A DNA stretch of 64,000 nt from Yoonia sp. SS1-5 (GTDB taxonomy: Bacteria; Pseudomonadota; Alphaproteobacteria; Rhodobacterales; Rhodobacteraceae): NCBI RefSeq assembly GCF_038443705.2, contig NZ_CP151767.2:1-64000 (forward strand). The letters are read 5' to 3'. A model generated the notes under the pieces. The model was given only the letters and a program-made list of their open reading frames with translations. It did not search any database and was not told the origin of the DNA. Below, piece by piece: positions 26,291-34,881 of this stretch. Both the position numbers and the translations under genes were made by a program. Every line of letters begins with the position of its first letter. Positions within the stretch are counted from its first letter, which is position 1.

Positions 26291-27379
26291 TTGGAAAAGA
26301 TACGTTACGGGTTGATCGGGTGCGGGATGATGGCGCGCGAGCATATCCAGAATATCCAGCTTTTGCCGCATGGCTGTGTCAGCGCGGTCTATGACCCGGT
26401 TCAGGAACTGGCTGAAACGGCTGCCGCGTTGGCGGGCGGGGCCTTTGTGGCAGAGACATTTGATGCATTGCTGGCCCATGATGCTGTTGACGCCTGGGTC
26501 ATTGTCAGCCCGAACTATCTGCATGTGGGGCAGCTGCGCCAGATTGTGGCCCAACGCCCGTTGCCGATCTTATGTGAAAAGCCGCTATTTACCGATGTCG
26601 CCGATGGGCCAGCGGTTCAGGCGCTCTTTGCCGGATATCCGCATCCGGTCTGGGTTGCGATGGAATACCGCTATATGCCCCCCATTGCCGCCCTGATCGA
26701 CCGGGTTGCTGCGGTCACCGGCGGCATCAAGATGCTGACCATCCGCGAGCATCGTTTCCCGTTCTTGCCAAAAGTCGGCGACTGGAACCGTTTCAATGCG
26801 CAAACGGGGGGGACATTGGTTGAAAAATGCTGCCACTTCTTTGATCTGATGCGTTTGCTGATCGGGGCAGAGCCGGTGCGGGTCATGGCCAGTGCAGGGC
26901 AGGCGGTGAACCATCTGGATGAACGCTATGACAATCGGACGCCGGATATCTGGGACAATGGCTATGTCATTGTGGATTTCGCAAATGGCGCCCGCGCGAT
27001 GCTGGAGTTATGCATGTTCGCCGAAGGATCACGCTATCAAGAAGAGGTCAGCGCAGTTGGGCCTGCCGGCAAGATCGAGGCGTTTGTACCCGGCCCGGGC
27101 CGGTTCTGGCCTGATACGCTGGGCGCGCCGCCTGTGCCGCAACTGGTCGTCAGTCCGCGATCGCCCAAGGGGCCGTATGTCGTCGATATTCCTGTGGATC
27201 CAACATTGCTGGCAGCGGGTGACCATAATGGGTCAACTTTTTACCAGCATCAGCGGTTCAATGCAGCCATTGTAGAACGGGCACCGGTCGAGGTGACCGT
27301 TGATGATGGTGCAAAGGCTGTGATGATCGGGCTTGCGGCGCAGGAAAGTGCGCGTACCGGGCGCGCGATCACGATGTAG
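26291..27379 (+). CDS. Gfo/Idh/MocA-family NAD(P)-dependent oxidoreductase
   Basis: The protein has 362 residues starting at a TTG codon six bases after the GntR stop. The Rossmann motif GLIGCGMMAREH is at the N-terminus, and the family segment CEKPL, with the conserved Lys, follows about 95 residues later. The C-terminal substrate domain has the KCCHFFDLMRLL segment, whose His is the usual catalytic base position. Such enzymes oxidise or reduce sugars, inositols and their acids. Here it may act on the sulfosugar or sugar made by the divergent SmoC-like set, but the substrate cannot be read from the sequence. Confidence 0.88.
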   Translation: MEKIRYGLIGCGMMAREHIQNIQLLPHGCVSAVYDPVQELAETAAALAGGAFVAETFDALLAHDAVDAWVIVSPNYLHVGQLRQIVAQRPLPILCEKPLFTDVADGPAVQALFAGYPHPVWVAMEYRYMPPIAALIDRVAAVTGGIKMLTIREHRFPFLPKVGDWNRFNAQTGGTLVEKCCHFFDLMRLLIGAEPVRVMASAGQAVNHLDERYDNRTPDIWDNGYVIVDFANGARAMLELCMFAEGSRYQEEVSAVGPAGKIEAFVPGPGRFWPDTLGAPPVPQLVVSPRSPKGPYVVDIPVDPTLLAAGDHNGSTFYQHQRFNAAIVERAPVEVTVDDGAKAVMIGLAAQESARTGRAITM

Positions 27380-27402
27380 ACGGACCGCGCGTGATACTGT
27401 GC

Positions 27403-27666
27403 TTAGTTGTCAGCGGTGTTGGCTGACAGAATGATAAGGCAGTCTTCACCTTCGCAAGTTACGTATTGTGCAGGAACGTAGAGTTCGCCGGCGCTTGTGG
27501 TGAGGACGTAAGCGTCTTGCTGGAACCCTGCAAATTCACCGCTAATGGTGATGTCTTGCTCTTTCAGCGTCAGCGAAATCTCACTCGCGCTTGAAATTGT
27601 TGGAAGAAACGAAGCTGCCAGAATTGCTGCTGCTGCCGTGTATGTCGAGGCTTTTTTATTGAACAT
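27403..27666 (-). CDS. Small periplasmic protein with a two-cysteine C-terminal motif
   Basis: The protein has 87 residues. A signal peptide (positively charged FNKKAS, then a hydrophobic core ending in ISSASE) precedes a short beta-rich domain (ISLTLKEQDITISGEFAGFQ, AYVLTTSAGELYVPAQYV) and a closing TCEGEDC motif. This resembles the short N-terminal module I recall in front of some Roseobacter substrate-binding or OmpA-like proteins, but here it stands alone. The ATG at 27666 is chosen because it begins the signal peptide; an upstream in-frame TTG at 27678 is possible. No function can be given. Confidence 0.7.
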   Translation of the reverse strand: MFNKKASTYTAAAAILAASFLPTISSASEISLTLKEQDITISGEFAGFQQDAYVLTTSAGELYVPAQYVTCEGEDCLIILSANTADN

Positions 27667-28023
27667 TGTACCACCCAAAAGAGTTAAAGCGTCTAAATAA
27701 TGACATAATTACAGTTCGCGGGGGGCAGGTGTCAACGAAAACCGACAGCTTCGTGTGTCTTCTATGGCGATTTCGTCAATCCCCTTGCGACGTTGCAAAA
27801 AAGTGTATGACTTTTCAGCGAGTTACAACTTATAGGTGTGTGATTGCCTTACCATGATATGCCTAGATTGTGACATTTTATCCACATAAAGGCGCAAATC
27901 TGCACCCAGTGCCCAATTTGTGCCATACTGTTTGGGTTGGCAGCCCGCACCGCTAGGCCGCAAAAAAGGGGCCCGCAATGTGGCCCCTTGGTCGTTCGCT
28001 TGGTGAACTGGCGTATGCGCTGC
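27667..28023. other. Intergenic region with no recognised gene
   Basis: This 357-base stretch is AT-rich in its first half and must hold the promoter of the small periplasmic protein gene. A minus-strand TTGACA lies at 27730-27735 without a convincing -10 box. The far end holds the terminator of the TAXI gene. Short open frames here have no coding character or ribosome binding sites. Confidence 0.5.
27962..27987 (-). terminator. Rho-independent terminator of the orphan TAXI gene
   Basis: On the minus strand, ggggcc (27982-27987) pairs with ggcccc (27968-27973) around an 8-base loop and is followed directly by six T residues. It lies 36 bases past the stop of the TAXI binding-protein gene. 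Confidence 0.85.
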
Positions 28024-29076
28024 TTAGCACCCGATCTGGGCGCAGATGCGTTCGCGATAGGCCGCGTTGGCACCGGTGACTTCGCCAGAGGCGCCGGGCG
28101 CGTCATCTGCACAGCTGAGCGCGTAGCTGGCGGCCAGACCATCATTGACACAGGATGCGATATCCCAGCCCGGTGGAATATCGGTCAGGTCGACCTGGTT
28201 CCATTTCGGGTGGCCATTTTCCTGCAGATCGGGGAAACGCTCGAAAATCTGGTTCGCCACATCCGAGACGGCCTTGCAGCTTGCCCTGTGATAACTGTTC
28301 AGCCCCTTGTTATACTCGTAGGTCATCAGGATCGCCTTGACCGCGACAACATCCAGGGCTTCTTGCTGAAATGCATAAGTTCCCGCGGGGATCTTGGCGG
28401 GTGTGTAGACCGATTGCAGCACCGGGTCCGAGATCGGCAGCAGGTGGAAGCGCGCGCTGTCGATATCAGCGTTGCTGAACAGACCTGTCGGCGCCCCGGC
28501 CACATAGAAAAACGCGTCGATATCGCCCGATTGCAACTGCGCAAATGAATCGTCCGGCCCGATTGTCAGCCGCTCGGCCACGCCGATATCAGCCAGATCA
28601 AGGATCAGCGAGGCGGTCAGGAACGTGCCGCTATCCTGAACCCCGATGGCCACCCGTTTGCCAGCCAGATCATCCAATGATGTGATGTCCTTGGATGCCA
28701 GGATGTGGACTTCTTCGTTATACAGCGGGAAAGCGATACGCACCCCTTCAATGGCGCGTGCAATGGCCGGGTCATCTGCCGAATAGGTCTGCAGATATTC
28801 CAGAACGTCACTTTGCACGATGCCAAATTGTGTTCGTGGACGTTGCCGGACCCCAAGGAAATTTTCGAGCGATCCCGCGGATTCCCGCACCGTCAGTGTT
28901 TGTCCGCAATTGCCCATCAGCCCTGCAATATCATTGCCAAACTGGATATAGGTGCCTGTCGGACCCCCGGTAAGGATGTTCTTTTCGAATTCCTGCGCAC
29001 TGGCGGATGTCAGGCCCAAAAATAGGGCGGCCACGGTGCATGCAGCCCGGCGTATCAATGAAGTATTTTTTAACAT
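28024..29076 (-). CDS. TAXI-family TRAP transporter solute-binding protein (orphan)
   Basis: The protein has 350 residues, with a signal peptide ending near SASAQ and a TAXI fold: ILTGGPTGTYIQFGNDIAGL, SAGSLENF, FGIVQSDVLEY, LAGKRVAIGVQDSGT, AFFYVAGAP. TAXI proteins bind small organic acids in the periplasm and hand them to a fused DctQM permease, but no permease gene is beside this one. The start at 29076 is chosen because an AGGA site precedes it. The gene follows the coiled-coil protein gene at 29110 on the same strand with a gap of about 30 bases, so the two are probably co-transcribed. Several cysteines and a Cys C-terminal residue are present. Ligand unknown. Confidence 0.88.
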   Translation of the reverse strand: MLKNTSLIRRAACTVAALFLGLTSASAQEFEKNILTGGPTGTYIQFGNDIAGLMGNCGQTLTVRESAGSLENFLGVRQRPRTQFGIVQSDVLEYLQTYSADDPAIARAIEGVRIAFPLYNEEVHILASKDITSLDDLAGKRVAIGVQDSGTFLTASLILDLADIGVAERLTIGPDDSFAQLQSGDIDAFFYVAGAPTGLFSNADIDSARFHLLPISDPVLQSVYTPAKIPAGTYAFQQEALDVVAVKAILMTYEYNKGLNSYHRASCKAVSDVANQIFERFPDLQENGHPKWNQVDLTDIPPGWDIASCVNDGLAASYALSCADDAPGASGEVTGANAAYRERICAQIGC

Positions 29077-29109
29077 GGTATTCGTTCCTGTCATTTGAAT
29101 TGGGGCGGG

Positions 29110-30282
29110 TTAGCAGCGTCCGAGGTCGCGGATCAGCGACACAAGTGTCTGGCGGTTGGCCGTGCCAAATACCATGGACAAGGCATCAAATGCACAAACC
29201 CCATCGGTGAGCAGCGTTTCCAGTTCGGCCCGTTCTGCGGCGGTCGCCGTACCAAGGCCCGGCGCGGCAAGCAGTGCCCGGCGCACATCGGCGGGGGCGA
29301 CAGCATCGTCACGCGTTTGTGGGGGTGGCGGGGTTTCGGCAGCGATCTGTTGGCGCAAGGCATCCAGTTCGAGCTTTGCAGCATCTCGCGCCATCATGGC
29401 GGCATCCCGTTCTGCCTGTGCCGCGTCGCGTTCAGCTTGTACGGCGTCACGCTCTGCCTGCACGGCGCTGCGTTCAGCCTCGGCTGAGTCCCGCTCGGCC
29501 AATGCTGCATCGCGGTCAGCTGCGGCATCGGCCAGCGCGCTCAGCGCCTCGTCGGTCAATGTGGCGGACCGGTTCTTGGCGACCTCTGTCTGCGCTGTAA
29601 GCTCTACCAACGCGGCTTCGATGTCCTGCTTTTGCGCGGTCAATGTTGCCAGCTGTGCTTGTGTTTCCTCGAGCGCGGAACGGGCCTTGTCGGCCTCTGC
29701 CCTGGCCGCATCGCGGGCTGAAAACGCAGCGTTGGTTTCGTCCATCGCATTTTGCGCCTGTTCCTGCATGGCTGATTGCGCGTTTTGCGCTGTCACTTTC
29801 TGCGCGGAGAGCGTCGCCAGATCCTGATCAATCCGGACTTTCTCGGCAGTTGCGGCATCCAGGGCAGATCGCACATTCGCCAGCGTGGCGCTTGTTTCTT
29901 CCAGGCTAGATTGTGACGTGGCGACCTGATCATTCAAATCGCCCAACTCCGCCTCGAGCGCAGTCACGCGTGCGGCGATGGCGGTCCGCTGGCTGGTCAG
30001 TTCCTCGATTTCAGCGCGGGCGATTTCGATCTGGGTGGTCAGATCTGACTGCTCTGTCCGCAACTCGGCGACATTTGCGAGCAGCTCATCATATGCTGAT
30101 TGCGTTGCCGCAAGTTTCTGTTCGACCTCTTGCAGCGCTGTTTCTGATGTCGCCACAGCGGCGGGCGCTTGTGTTTCGGTCGCTGCGGGCGCTTCGCCGG
30201 TTGTGTCGGTTTGCGCCAGCGACAGGGTGCTGGTTAAGCCAAGCACCGTCGCCAAACCAATGGCAGACGCATAATTTTTCAT
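29110..30282 (-). CDS. Periplasmic coiled-coil protein, unknown function
   Basis: The protein has 390 residues. A signal peptide (KNYASAIGLATVLGL to LSLAQ) is followed by a Thr/Ala/Glu-rich linker and a long coiled coil of about 240 residues with repeated ERDA/QAERDA-type heptads. A compact C-terminal domain of about 65 residues (RRALLAAPGLGTATAAERAE, DGVCAFDALSMVFG, TLVSLIRDLGRC) ends in cysteine. The start at 30282 marks the signal peptide; the frame is open farther upstream but that part looks non-coding. It is the upstream partner of the orphan TAXI gene. A scaffold or sensor role with that binding protein is speculative. Confidence 0.8.
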   Translation of the reverse strand: MKNYASAIGLATVLGLTSTLSLAQTDTTGEAPAATETQAPAAVATSETALQEVEQKLAATQSAYDELLANVAELRTEQSDLTTQIEIARAEIEELTSQRTAIAARVTALEAELGDLNDQVATSQSSLEETSATLANVRSALDAATAEKVRIDQDLATLSAQKVTAQNAQSAMQEQAQNAMDETNAAFSARDAARAEADKARSALEETQAQLATLTAQKQDIEAALVELTAQTEVAKNRSATLTDEALSALADAAADRDAALAERDSAEAERSAVQAERDAVQAERDAAQAERDAAMMARDAAKLELDALRQQIAAETPPPPQTRDDAVAPADVRRALLAAPGLGTATAAERAELETLLTDGVCAFDALSMVFGTANRQTLVSLIRDLGRC

Positions 30283-30490
30283 TGGACCCCACAATACAAA
30301 AATAAATAACCACTCTAACAGTGCCGACAATCGCAATAAAATCAAGCGGCTTGATCGCAATATCTGGGATACTTGCACGGGTAAGGGATGCGAATCGCGT
30401 TTAGGTTGTGGCCTGTAAGCGCCATTTGATGACAGAGTCGCGGTTGCACTGGTCCGCCGTTTTGGTCTGGTCCCATCAATCATCGCGCCG

Positions 30491-31216
30491 CTACCTTATG
30501 GCCAGATGATCCCGCAGGACCATGTTGAATAATGCAGGTTTCTCAAGGTGGGCGGCATGCGCGCATCCGGGCAGAACGGACAGCTGGCTATTGGGGATAT
30601 TGTCCCACAAAAGCGCGATTTGCGCCCATTGATATGTCCGGTCCCGGTCACCCCAGATGATCAGCGTGTCATGTGGCAGCGCGGGCAGGGCGGTTTCGCC
30701 TGACCATGATTGCATCGCATCCAGCCCCCCGGCAATTGCTGCCGCCGTCGCGCGTTCGGCGATTGCGGCGCATGCGGGATAGGCCGGGGCGGCGGCCCCG
30801 TCGCCAAACCAGGTGGCGGCGATCCGGCGTGCGGTGGCCTTGGGGCCGTCCGTTTTGGCCCGCGCCTTGCTTTGGGCAATCGTCTCAAAACGTCCCGGGA
30901 GGACCCCGATTGCGCCAGTGGCATAAAGGACAAGCTGTCCGATTTGTGACGGAACCTTGCGCGCAATCTCTTGCGCGATCATGCCGCCCATGGAGTGTCC
31001 GAGCAGGTGAAACCGGGTCACGCCACGCTGTTGCAGCTCTGCAATGACCCAGTCGGCAAATCCGCTGATCGTCGTGATCGGGGCAAGGTGATTGTTGGCG
31101 CCGAACCCGGGCAGATCAAGCGCGATCACGTCCGACGTCGCCGCCAGGGCCGCGATCTGGCCATCCCATTGCGCGGCCCCGCCCATGAACCCATGGACCA
31201 TGACAAGCGGTGTCAC
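30491..31216 (-). CDS. Alpha/beta hydrolase
   Basis: The protein has 241 residues of the alpha/beta-hydrolase fold: oxyanion segment VMVHGFMGG, nucleophile elbow GHSMGG (about residue 85), acid in WGDRDRT, and catalytic His near CAHAAHLEKP. It begins with GTG at 31216, overlapping the stop of the ABC permease (GTGA), so it is translationally coupled to the transporter operon. It may hydrolyse an imported ester or amide. The pairing with a betaine-type importer is consistent with a substrate such as a choline or betaine ester, but this is inference. Confidence 0.88.
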   Translation of the reverse strand: MTPLVMVHGFMGGAAQWDGQIAALAATSDVIALDLPGFGANNHLAPITTISGFADWVIAELQQRGVTRFHLLGHSMGGMIAQEIARKVPSQIGQLVLYATGAIGVLPGRFETIAQSKARAKTDGPKATARRIAATWFGDGAAAPAYPACAAIAERATAAAIAGGLDAMQSWSGETALPALPHDTLIIWGDRDRTYQWAQIALLWDNIPNSQLSVLPGCAHAAHLEKPALFNMVLRDHLAIR

Positions 31217-32754
31217 TTGCGTTGCCCCTGCACGATGCGGTCGAGGATCATGGCGCAAAACAGGATCGCAAAACCGGCCAGAATGCCCTGTCCGACATTG
31301 GCATATTGCAGCGCCTCTAGTACGTCCTCGCCCAGTCCCTTGGCCCCGATCAGCGAGGCCACCACAACCATTGCAAGCGAAAGCATGATGGTCTGATTGA
31401 TCCCCGCGCGGATTGACGGGCTTGCCAGCGGCAGGTCAACCCGGGTCAGCAGATACCATTTGTTGGCCCCGAAACTGATCGCCGCCTCGCGCACGCTTTC
31501 CGGCACCCCCCGCAGACCCAGCACGGTCAGGCGCACAACCGGTGTCCCACCAAAGATCATTGTTGTGACAACTGCGGCCGGCTTGCCTGTTCCGAAGAAG
31601 GCAATGACCGGGATCATGAAAACAAAGGCGGGCATGGTCTGCATGAAATCCATGATGGGCTGGATGGCTGCATAAAAGCGGGGGCGGCGTGCGGCAAACA
31701 TCCCCAGCGGAATACCAATCAGGATCGACAGACAGGCGGCTGTTCCCAGCAGGGCCAGCGTGGTCATGGCCTTTTCCCAAAAACCCAAGAGCCCCATATA
31801 GGACAGGAACGCACCCGAATAGATCGCCATGCGTACCCCTGCCGTCAACCATGTCAGCAGAACGATCAAGGACGCGATCACGATCCATGGTGTGCTGACA
31901 AAGACGATCTCCAGCGCGTCCAGAACCAGACGGATCACAAATGTGATGCCGTCAAACAGCGCTTCGCCGTTCAGTACCGCCCAGTTAAAGAAACCCTCGA
32001 CCCAGGCAATGCTGGTCAGGCGAATATCGGGATCTGTTGGGAAGGTGCTGAGCAAGGTGAACCGCCCCGGGAAGCTGTAGTGAAGCATCGCGGCCATCGC
32101 GATCAGTGCCATGAAAACGGCGCTGAACACGATTTGGGAAACAGGCATGCCGGAGCGGATGCTGCGATCCGACAACCAGTCGGAAAAGCGCGCTTCAAGC
32201 GCCCAGTTGGCCACGGTTGCCTGCGCCGCCTTGGCCAGCAGCAACATGCCAAGCCCGATCATGGCAATCTGCGGGCCTTGCGCAGCAAGTGCCGCCGCCT
32301 CGTCGCGAATGCCGCCGATATTGGCCTCGAGCCCCTCGACGGCGCGGCGGAAGGCATCGACCCGGTCGGACCCGTCCTCAATTGCGGCTGCCAATTGCTG
32401 GCGCCGCAATTCCAACGTGCCTTCGATGGATGCGATCCGGTCCATGGCATCGGCGCCGAGATCGCCGAACAATCCCCGGGCAATCTGGACAAGCGCCAGT
32501 GCCTCGATGATCAGAAATGGCAGCGCCCAGGACCAAAGCCCGCGCGCCCCGAACCAGATGGGGCCAAAAAGCCCGGCCATCAGATTAAAGGTCGGGGTGA
32601 ACCGGGCGGAGGCACCGATCTTGTCAAAATTCCTGATGTAATATGAAGGGCTGGTGCGCACGAATGTGCGGATATTGGTGTGCCGCTCTTGTGCATAGGC
32701 AATGGCGGCGTCGCTGTTGGGATCGTCAAGCGGATTTACGGTGCCGTCCATCAT
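31213..32754 (-). CDS. ABC transporter permease, glycine betaine/proline (ProW) family
   Basis: The protein has 513 residues, longer than typical ProW (about 350). The last 240 residues hold the permease core with the EAA-loop segment AAISFGANKWYLLTRVDLPLA. The N-terminal half has extra hydrophobic segments and a coiled-coil-like stretch (ASIEGTLELRRQQLAAAIED). It overlaps the ATPase gene by four bases and the hydrolase gene by four. Together with the ATPase and binding protein it forms a complete importer for a quaternary amine or a similar zwitterion. Confidence 0.9.
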   Translation of the reverse strand: MMDGTVNPLDDPNSDAAIAYAQERHTNIRTFVRTSPSYYIRNFDKIGASARFTPTFNLMAGLFGPIWFGARGLWSWALPFLIIEALALVQIARGLFGDLGADAMDRIASIEGTLELRRQQLAAAIEDGSDRVDAFRRAVEGLEANIGGIRDEAAALAAQGPQIAMIGLGMLLLAKAAQATVANWALEARFSDWLSDRSIRSGMPVSQIVFSAVFMALIAMAAMLHYSFPGRFTLLSTFPTDPDIRLTSIAWVEGFFNWAVLNGEALFDGITFVIRLVLDALEIVFVSTPWIVIASLIVLLTWLTAGVRMAIYSGAFLSYMGLLGFWEKAMTTLALLGTAACLSILIGIPLGMFAARRPRFYAAIQPIMDFMQTMPAFVFMIPVIAFFGTGKPAAVVTTMIFGGTPVVRLTVLGLRGVPESVREAAISFGANKWYLLTRVDLPLASPSIRAGINQTIMLSLAMVVVASLIGAKGLGEDVLEALQYANVGQGILAGFAILFCAMILDRIVQGQRK

Positions 32755-33824
32755 GATACCTCGGTCCCCTCGATCACGGTGCGCAGCAGATCGGCGCGCG
32801 TGATGATGCCCACATCGCTGCCGCTATCCTGCACAAGAATCGGGTTGGCGTCGTCAATCGCAAGATTGATCAGGTTGCTGAGCGTTTCCTGTCCATCCAC
32901 CTTTGGGGCATTGGCGGGCAGGGGGGTGTTTGCAGACAGGTAGGCGTCAAGCGGTTGCATGACCGCATGTGCATGAACCACCTTCAGACGCGAAATGCCT
33001 GCCACGAAATCTGCCACGTAGTCGTCGGCGGGGTGCATCACGATATCTTCTGCCGTGCCGACCTGTACCACCTTGCCGTCCCGCATGATCGCGATGCGAT
33101 CCCCGATGCGCACCGCCTCATCAAGGTCATGAGTGATGAAAATCGTGGTCTTCTTCAGGATTTTGGACAGCCGGATAAATTCGTCCTGCAACTGCCGGCG
33201 GATCAGCGGATCAAGCGCTGAAAAAGGCTCGTCCATCAACAGCACATCGGGATTTGCGGCCAATGCCCGGGCGAGGCCGACGCGCTGCTGCATCCCGCCC
33301 GACAGCTCGTGGGCGAATTTCGAACCCCACGCCCCAAGTTCCACGATGTCGAGAATTGCCGCCGCCTGCCGCATGCGATCATTCTTGGACACATGCCGGA
33401 TTTCGAGGGGCATCGCCACGTTGTCGAGCACCGACCGATGGGGCATCAGCGCAAAGTTCTGGAACACCATGCCGATCTTGCGGTTCCTGAAATTCTGCAG
33501 CTCCTTTGGCCCAAGGGCCATGACATCCGTACCCTCGATTTCGATCTTGCCGGCGGTGGGTTCAAGCAACCGGTTGAAATGGCGCACCAGGGTCGATTTT
33601 CCGCTGCCTGACAGGCCCATGACGCAGAAAATCTCGCCCCGGTTGACCGACAGGCTGACATCAGCCACGCCCACAACGGCGTTGAATTCGGCCAACACCT
33701 CGGCCTTGGACAGCCCGCGATCCCGGATCGCCTGCAGCGCCCGTTCGGGGCGGGCGCCAAAAATTTTCCAGACATTCGAAATCTCAATGACACTGTCATT
33801 GCTGCGCATCATGGCATTGCCCAT
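32751..33824 (-). CDS. ABC transporter ATP-binding protein, glycine betaine/proline (ProV) family
   Basis: The protein has 357 residues. The ProV-type N-terminal insert (ERALQAIRDRGLSKAEVLAE) precedes Walker A GLSGSGKST, signature LSGGMQQR, Walker B LLMDEPFSALDP and the switch His in ITHDLDEA. The C-terminal part carries a CBS-like regulatory region (about the last 110 residues, ILVQDSGSDVGIITRADLL), usual for osmoregulated ProV. The start (MGNAMM) is chosen by family length; a second ATG lies at 33812. It overlaps the permease gene. Confidence 0.92.
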   Translation of the reverse strand: MGNAMMRSNDSVIEISNVWKIFGARPERALQAIRDRGLSKAEVLAEFNAVVGVADVSLSVNRGEIFCVMGLSGSGKSTLVRHFNRLLEPTAGKIEIEGTDVMALGPKELQNFRNRKIGMVFQNFALMPHRSVLDNVAMPLEIRHVSKNDRMRQAAAILDIVELGAWGSKFAHELSGGMQQRVGLARALAANPDVLLMDEPFSALDPLIRRQLQDEFIRLSKILKKTTIFITHDLDEAVRIGDRIAIMRDGKVVQVGTAEDIVMHPADDYVADFVAGISRLKVVHAHAVMQPLDAYLSANTPLPANAPKVDGQETLSNLINLAIDDANPILVQDSGSDVGIITRADLLRTVIEGTEVS

Positions 33825-33835
33825 TGTCAAACATC

Positions 33836-33862
33836 GTCGGCACGGAATGACCCCGTGCCGAC
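33836..33862 (-). terminator. Intercistronic stem-loop between binding protein and ATPase genes
   Basis: A 10-bp perfect stem (gtcggcacgg / ccgtgccgac) with a 7-base loop lies in the 61-base gap after the binding-protein gene. No T run follows, so partial attenuation or mRNA protection is more likely than full termination. Confidence 0.6.
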
Positions 33863-33885
33863 GTTGGTCCAGGTCCGTGAGTGGC

Positions 33886-34845
33886 CTATAGTCCCAGCAT
33901 CGCGTCAACCCGATCTGAATTTTCCGCAACCCAATCCTTGGCGACCTCAGCCGGGTCGCGTCCATTGGCGCTGATCTCGAATGCGAGGCCGCTGACATCG
34001 CTGGTTGTCAGCGCGAAATTCGCAAAGAATTCGGCAATGGCTGGTGAGCGGTCGACTAGCGAATTGGACCAGGCAATCTGAACCTGTTTGAGGTCATCCT
34101 TGGTTGCGACCATGGATTTTTCATACCAGTCGGCATCATCCGAGGGCTGCACCATGACATATTTCTCAGGATCGAATGTCGGTTCGGTCAGCATCATCAC
34201 GTCAAACATGAACCAGACGGCATGGGGCTCGTAGCAATAAAAGGCGTAGCCTTCGCCCTTGGCGATACTGTCCTTGATGCGTGCGGTCTTCACGGCCTCT
34301 TCGGCGCGAATGGGTTCGATGAAATCAAGAAGGCCGTAATCGCGTACCTTCACTTCGTTCACATTGGCCGACGCCCAGCCGGGTGCGCCGATCCACATCT
34401 CGCCCATGCCGTTGCCGTCGCTATCCATCAATGCTGCGACATCCGGGCGGCCCAGATCAGCGATGTCAGTGATATTGTTGGCCTCGCCAAAGTCTTTCGA
34501 GACACAAAAGCCCTGATTGCCCTCATACGGGTTAGATGACAGCGTGACCGTGCCAGCCTCATCGACATATTGGTTGGTAAAGCTTTCCTGATTGGGCAGC
34601 CACACATCGGGATGCACATCAATATCGCCTTCGCCCTGATCCATGGCCTGGAAAATCGTGGCGTTGTTTCCGGGAACATATTCGACCGTGCCGCCGATCC
34701 GGCTGGTGACAACCTCGCCCAGCACATGGGCAATTGCCTGGGCGCCGGTCCAGGATGGCACGCCGATCTTGACCTCTTCGGCAAAGGCAGGTGCGGTAAC
34801 CACGCCGACCAGTGCCGCTGCCATCAGGTTCGTCTTGAGTGTCAT
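33886..34845 (-). CDS. ABC transporter substrate-binding protein, glycine betaine (OpuAC/ProX) type
   Basis: The protein has 319 residues with a signal peptide (TAPAFAEE). OpuAC-type segments are present: IGVPSWTGAQAIAHVLGE, DIDVHPDVWLPNQ, GEMWIGAPGWASANV, and YCYEPHAVWFMFD. Tryptophans in these segments are where betaine binders place their aromatic cage, but I cannot confirm that all cage positions are kept. It follows the CuyA-like lyase gene by 36 bases, so the imported solute may be a sulfonate such as cysteate or taurine, or a betaine. Confidence 0.9.
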   Translation of the reverse strand: MTLKTNLMAAALVGVVTAPAFAEEVKIGVPSWTGAQAIAHVLGEVVTSRIGGTVEYVPGNNATIFQAMDQGEGDIDVHPDVWLPNQESFTNQYVDEAGTVTLSSNPYEGNQGFCVSKDFGEANNITDIADLGRPDVAALMDSDGNGMGEMWIGAPGWASANVNEVKVRDYGLLDFIEPIRAEEAVKTARIKDSIAKGEGYAFYCYEPHAVWFMFDVMMLTEPTFDPEKYVMVQPSDDADWYEKSMVATKDDLKQVQIAWSNSLVDRSPAIAEFFANFALTTSDVSGLAFEISANGRDPAEVAKDWVAENSDRVDAMLGL

Positions 34846-34881
34846 TGCGTTGATCTCCTTGTTGGTCTTTTTTCGAATCTT

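Noticed and set aside
25589..26554. 321-codon minus-strand frame opposite the GntR gene
   Set aside because: Antisense to a gene with clear GntR and UTRA motifs; no family features in the translation.
33825..33998. 58-residue N-terminal extension of the ProV-type ATPase
   Set aside because: It would read through the intercistronic hairpin and into the binding-protein gene; family length fits the start at 33824.
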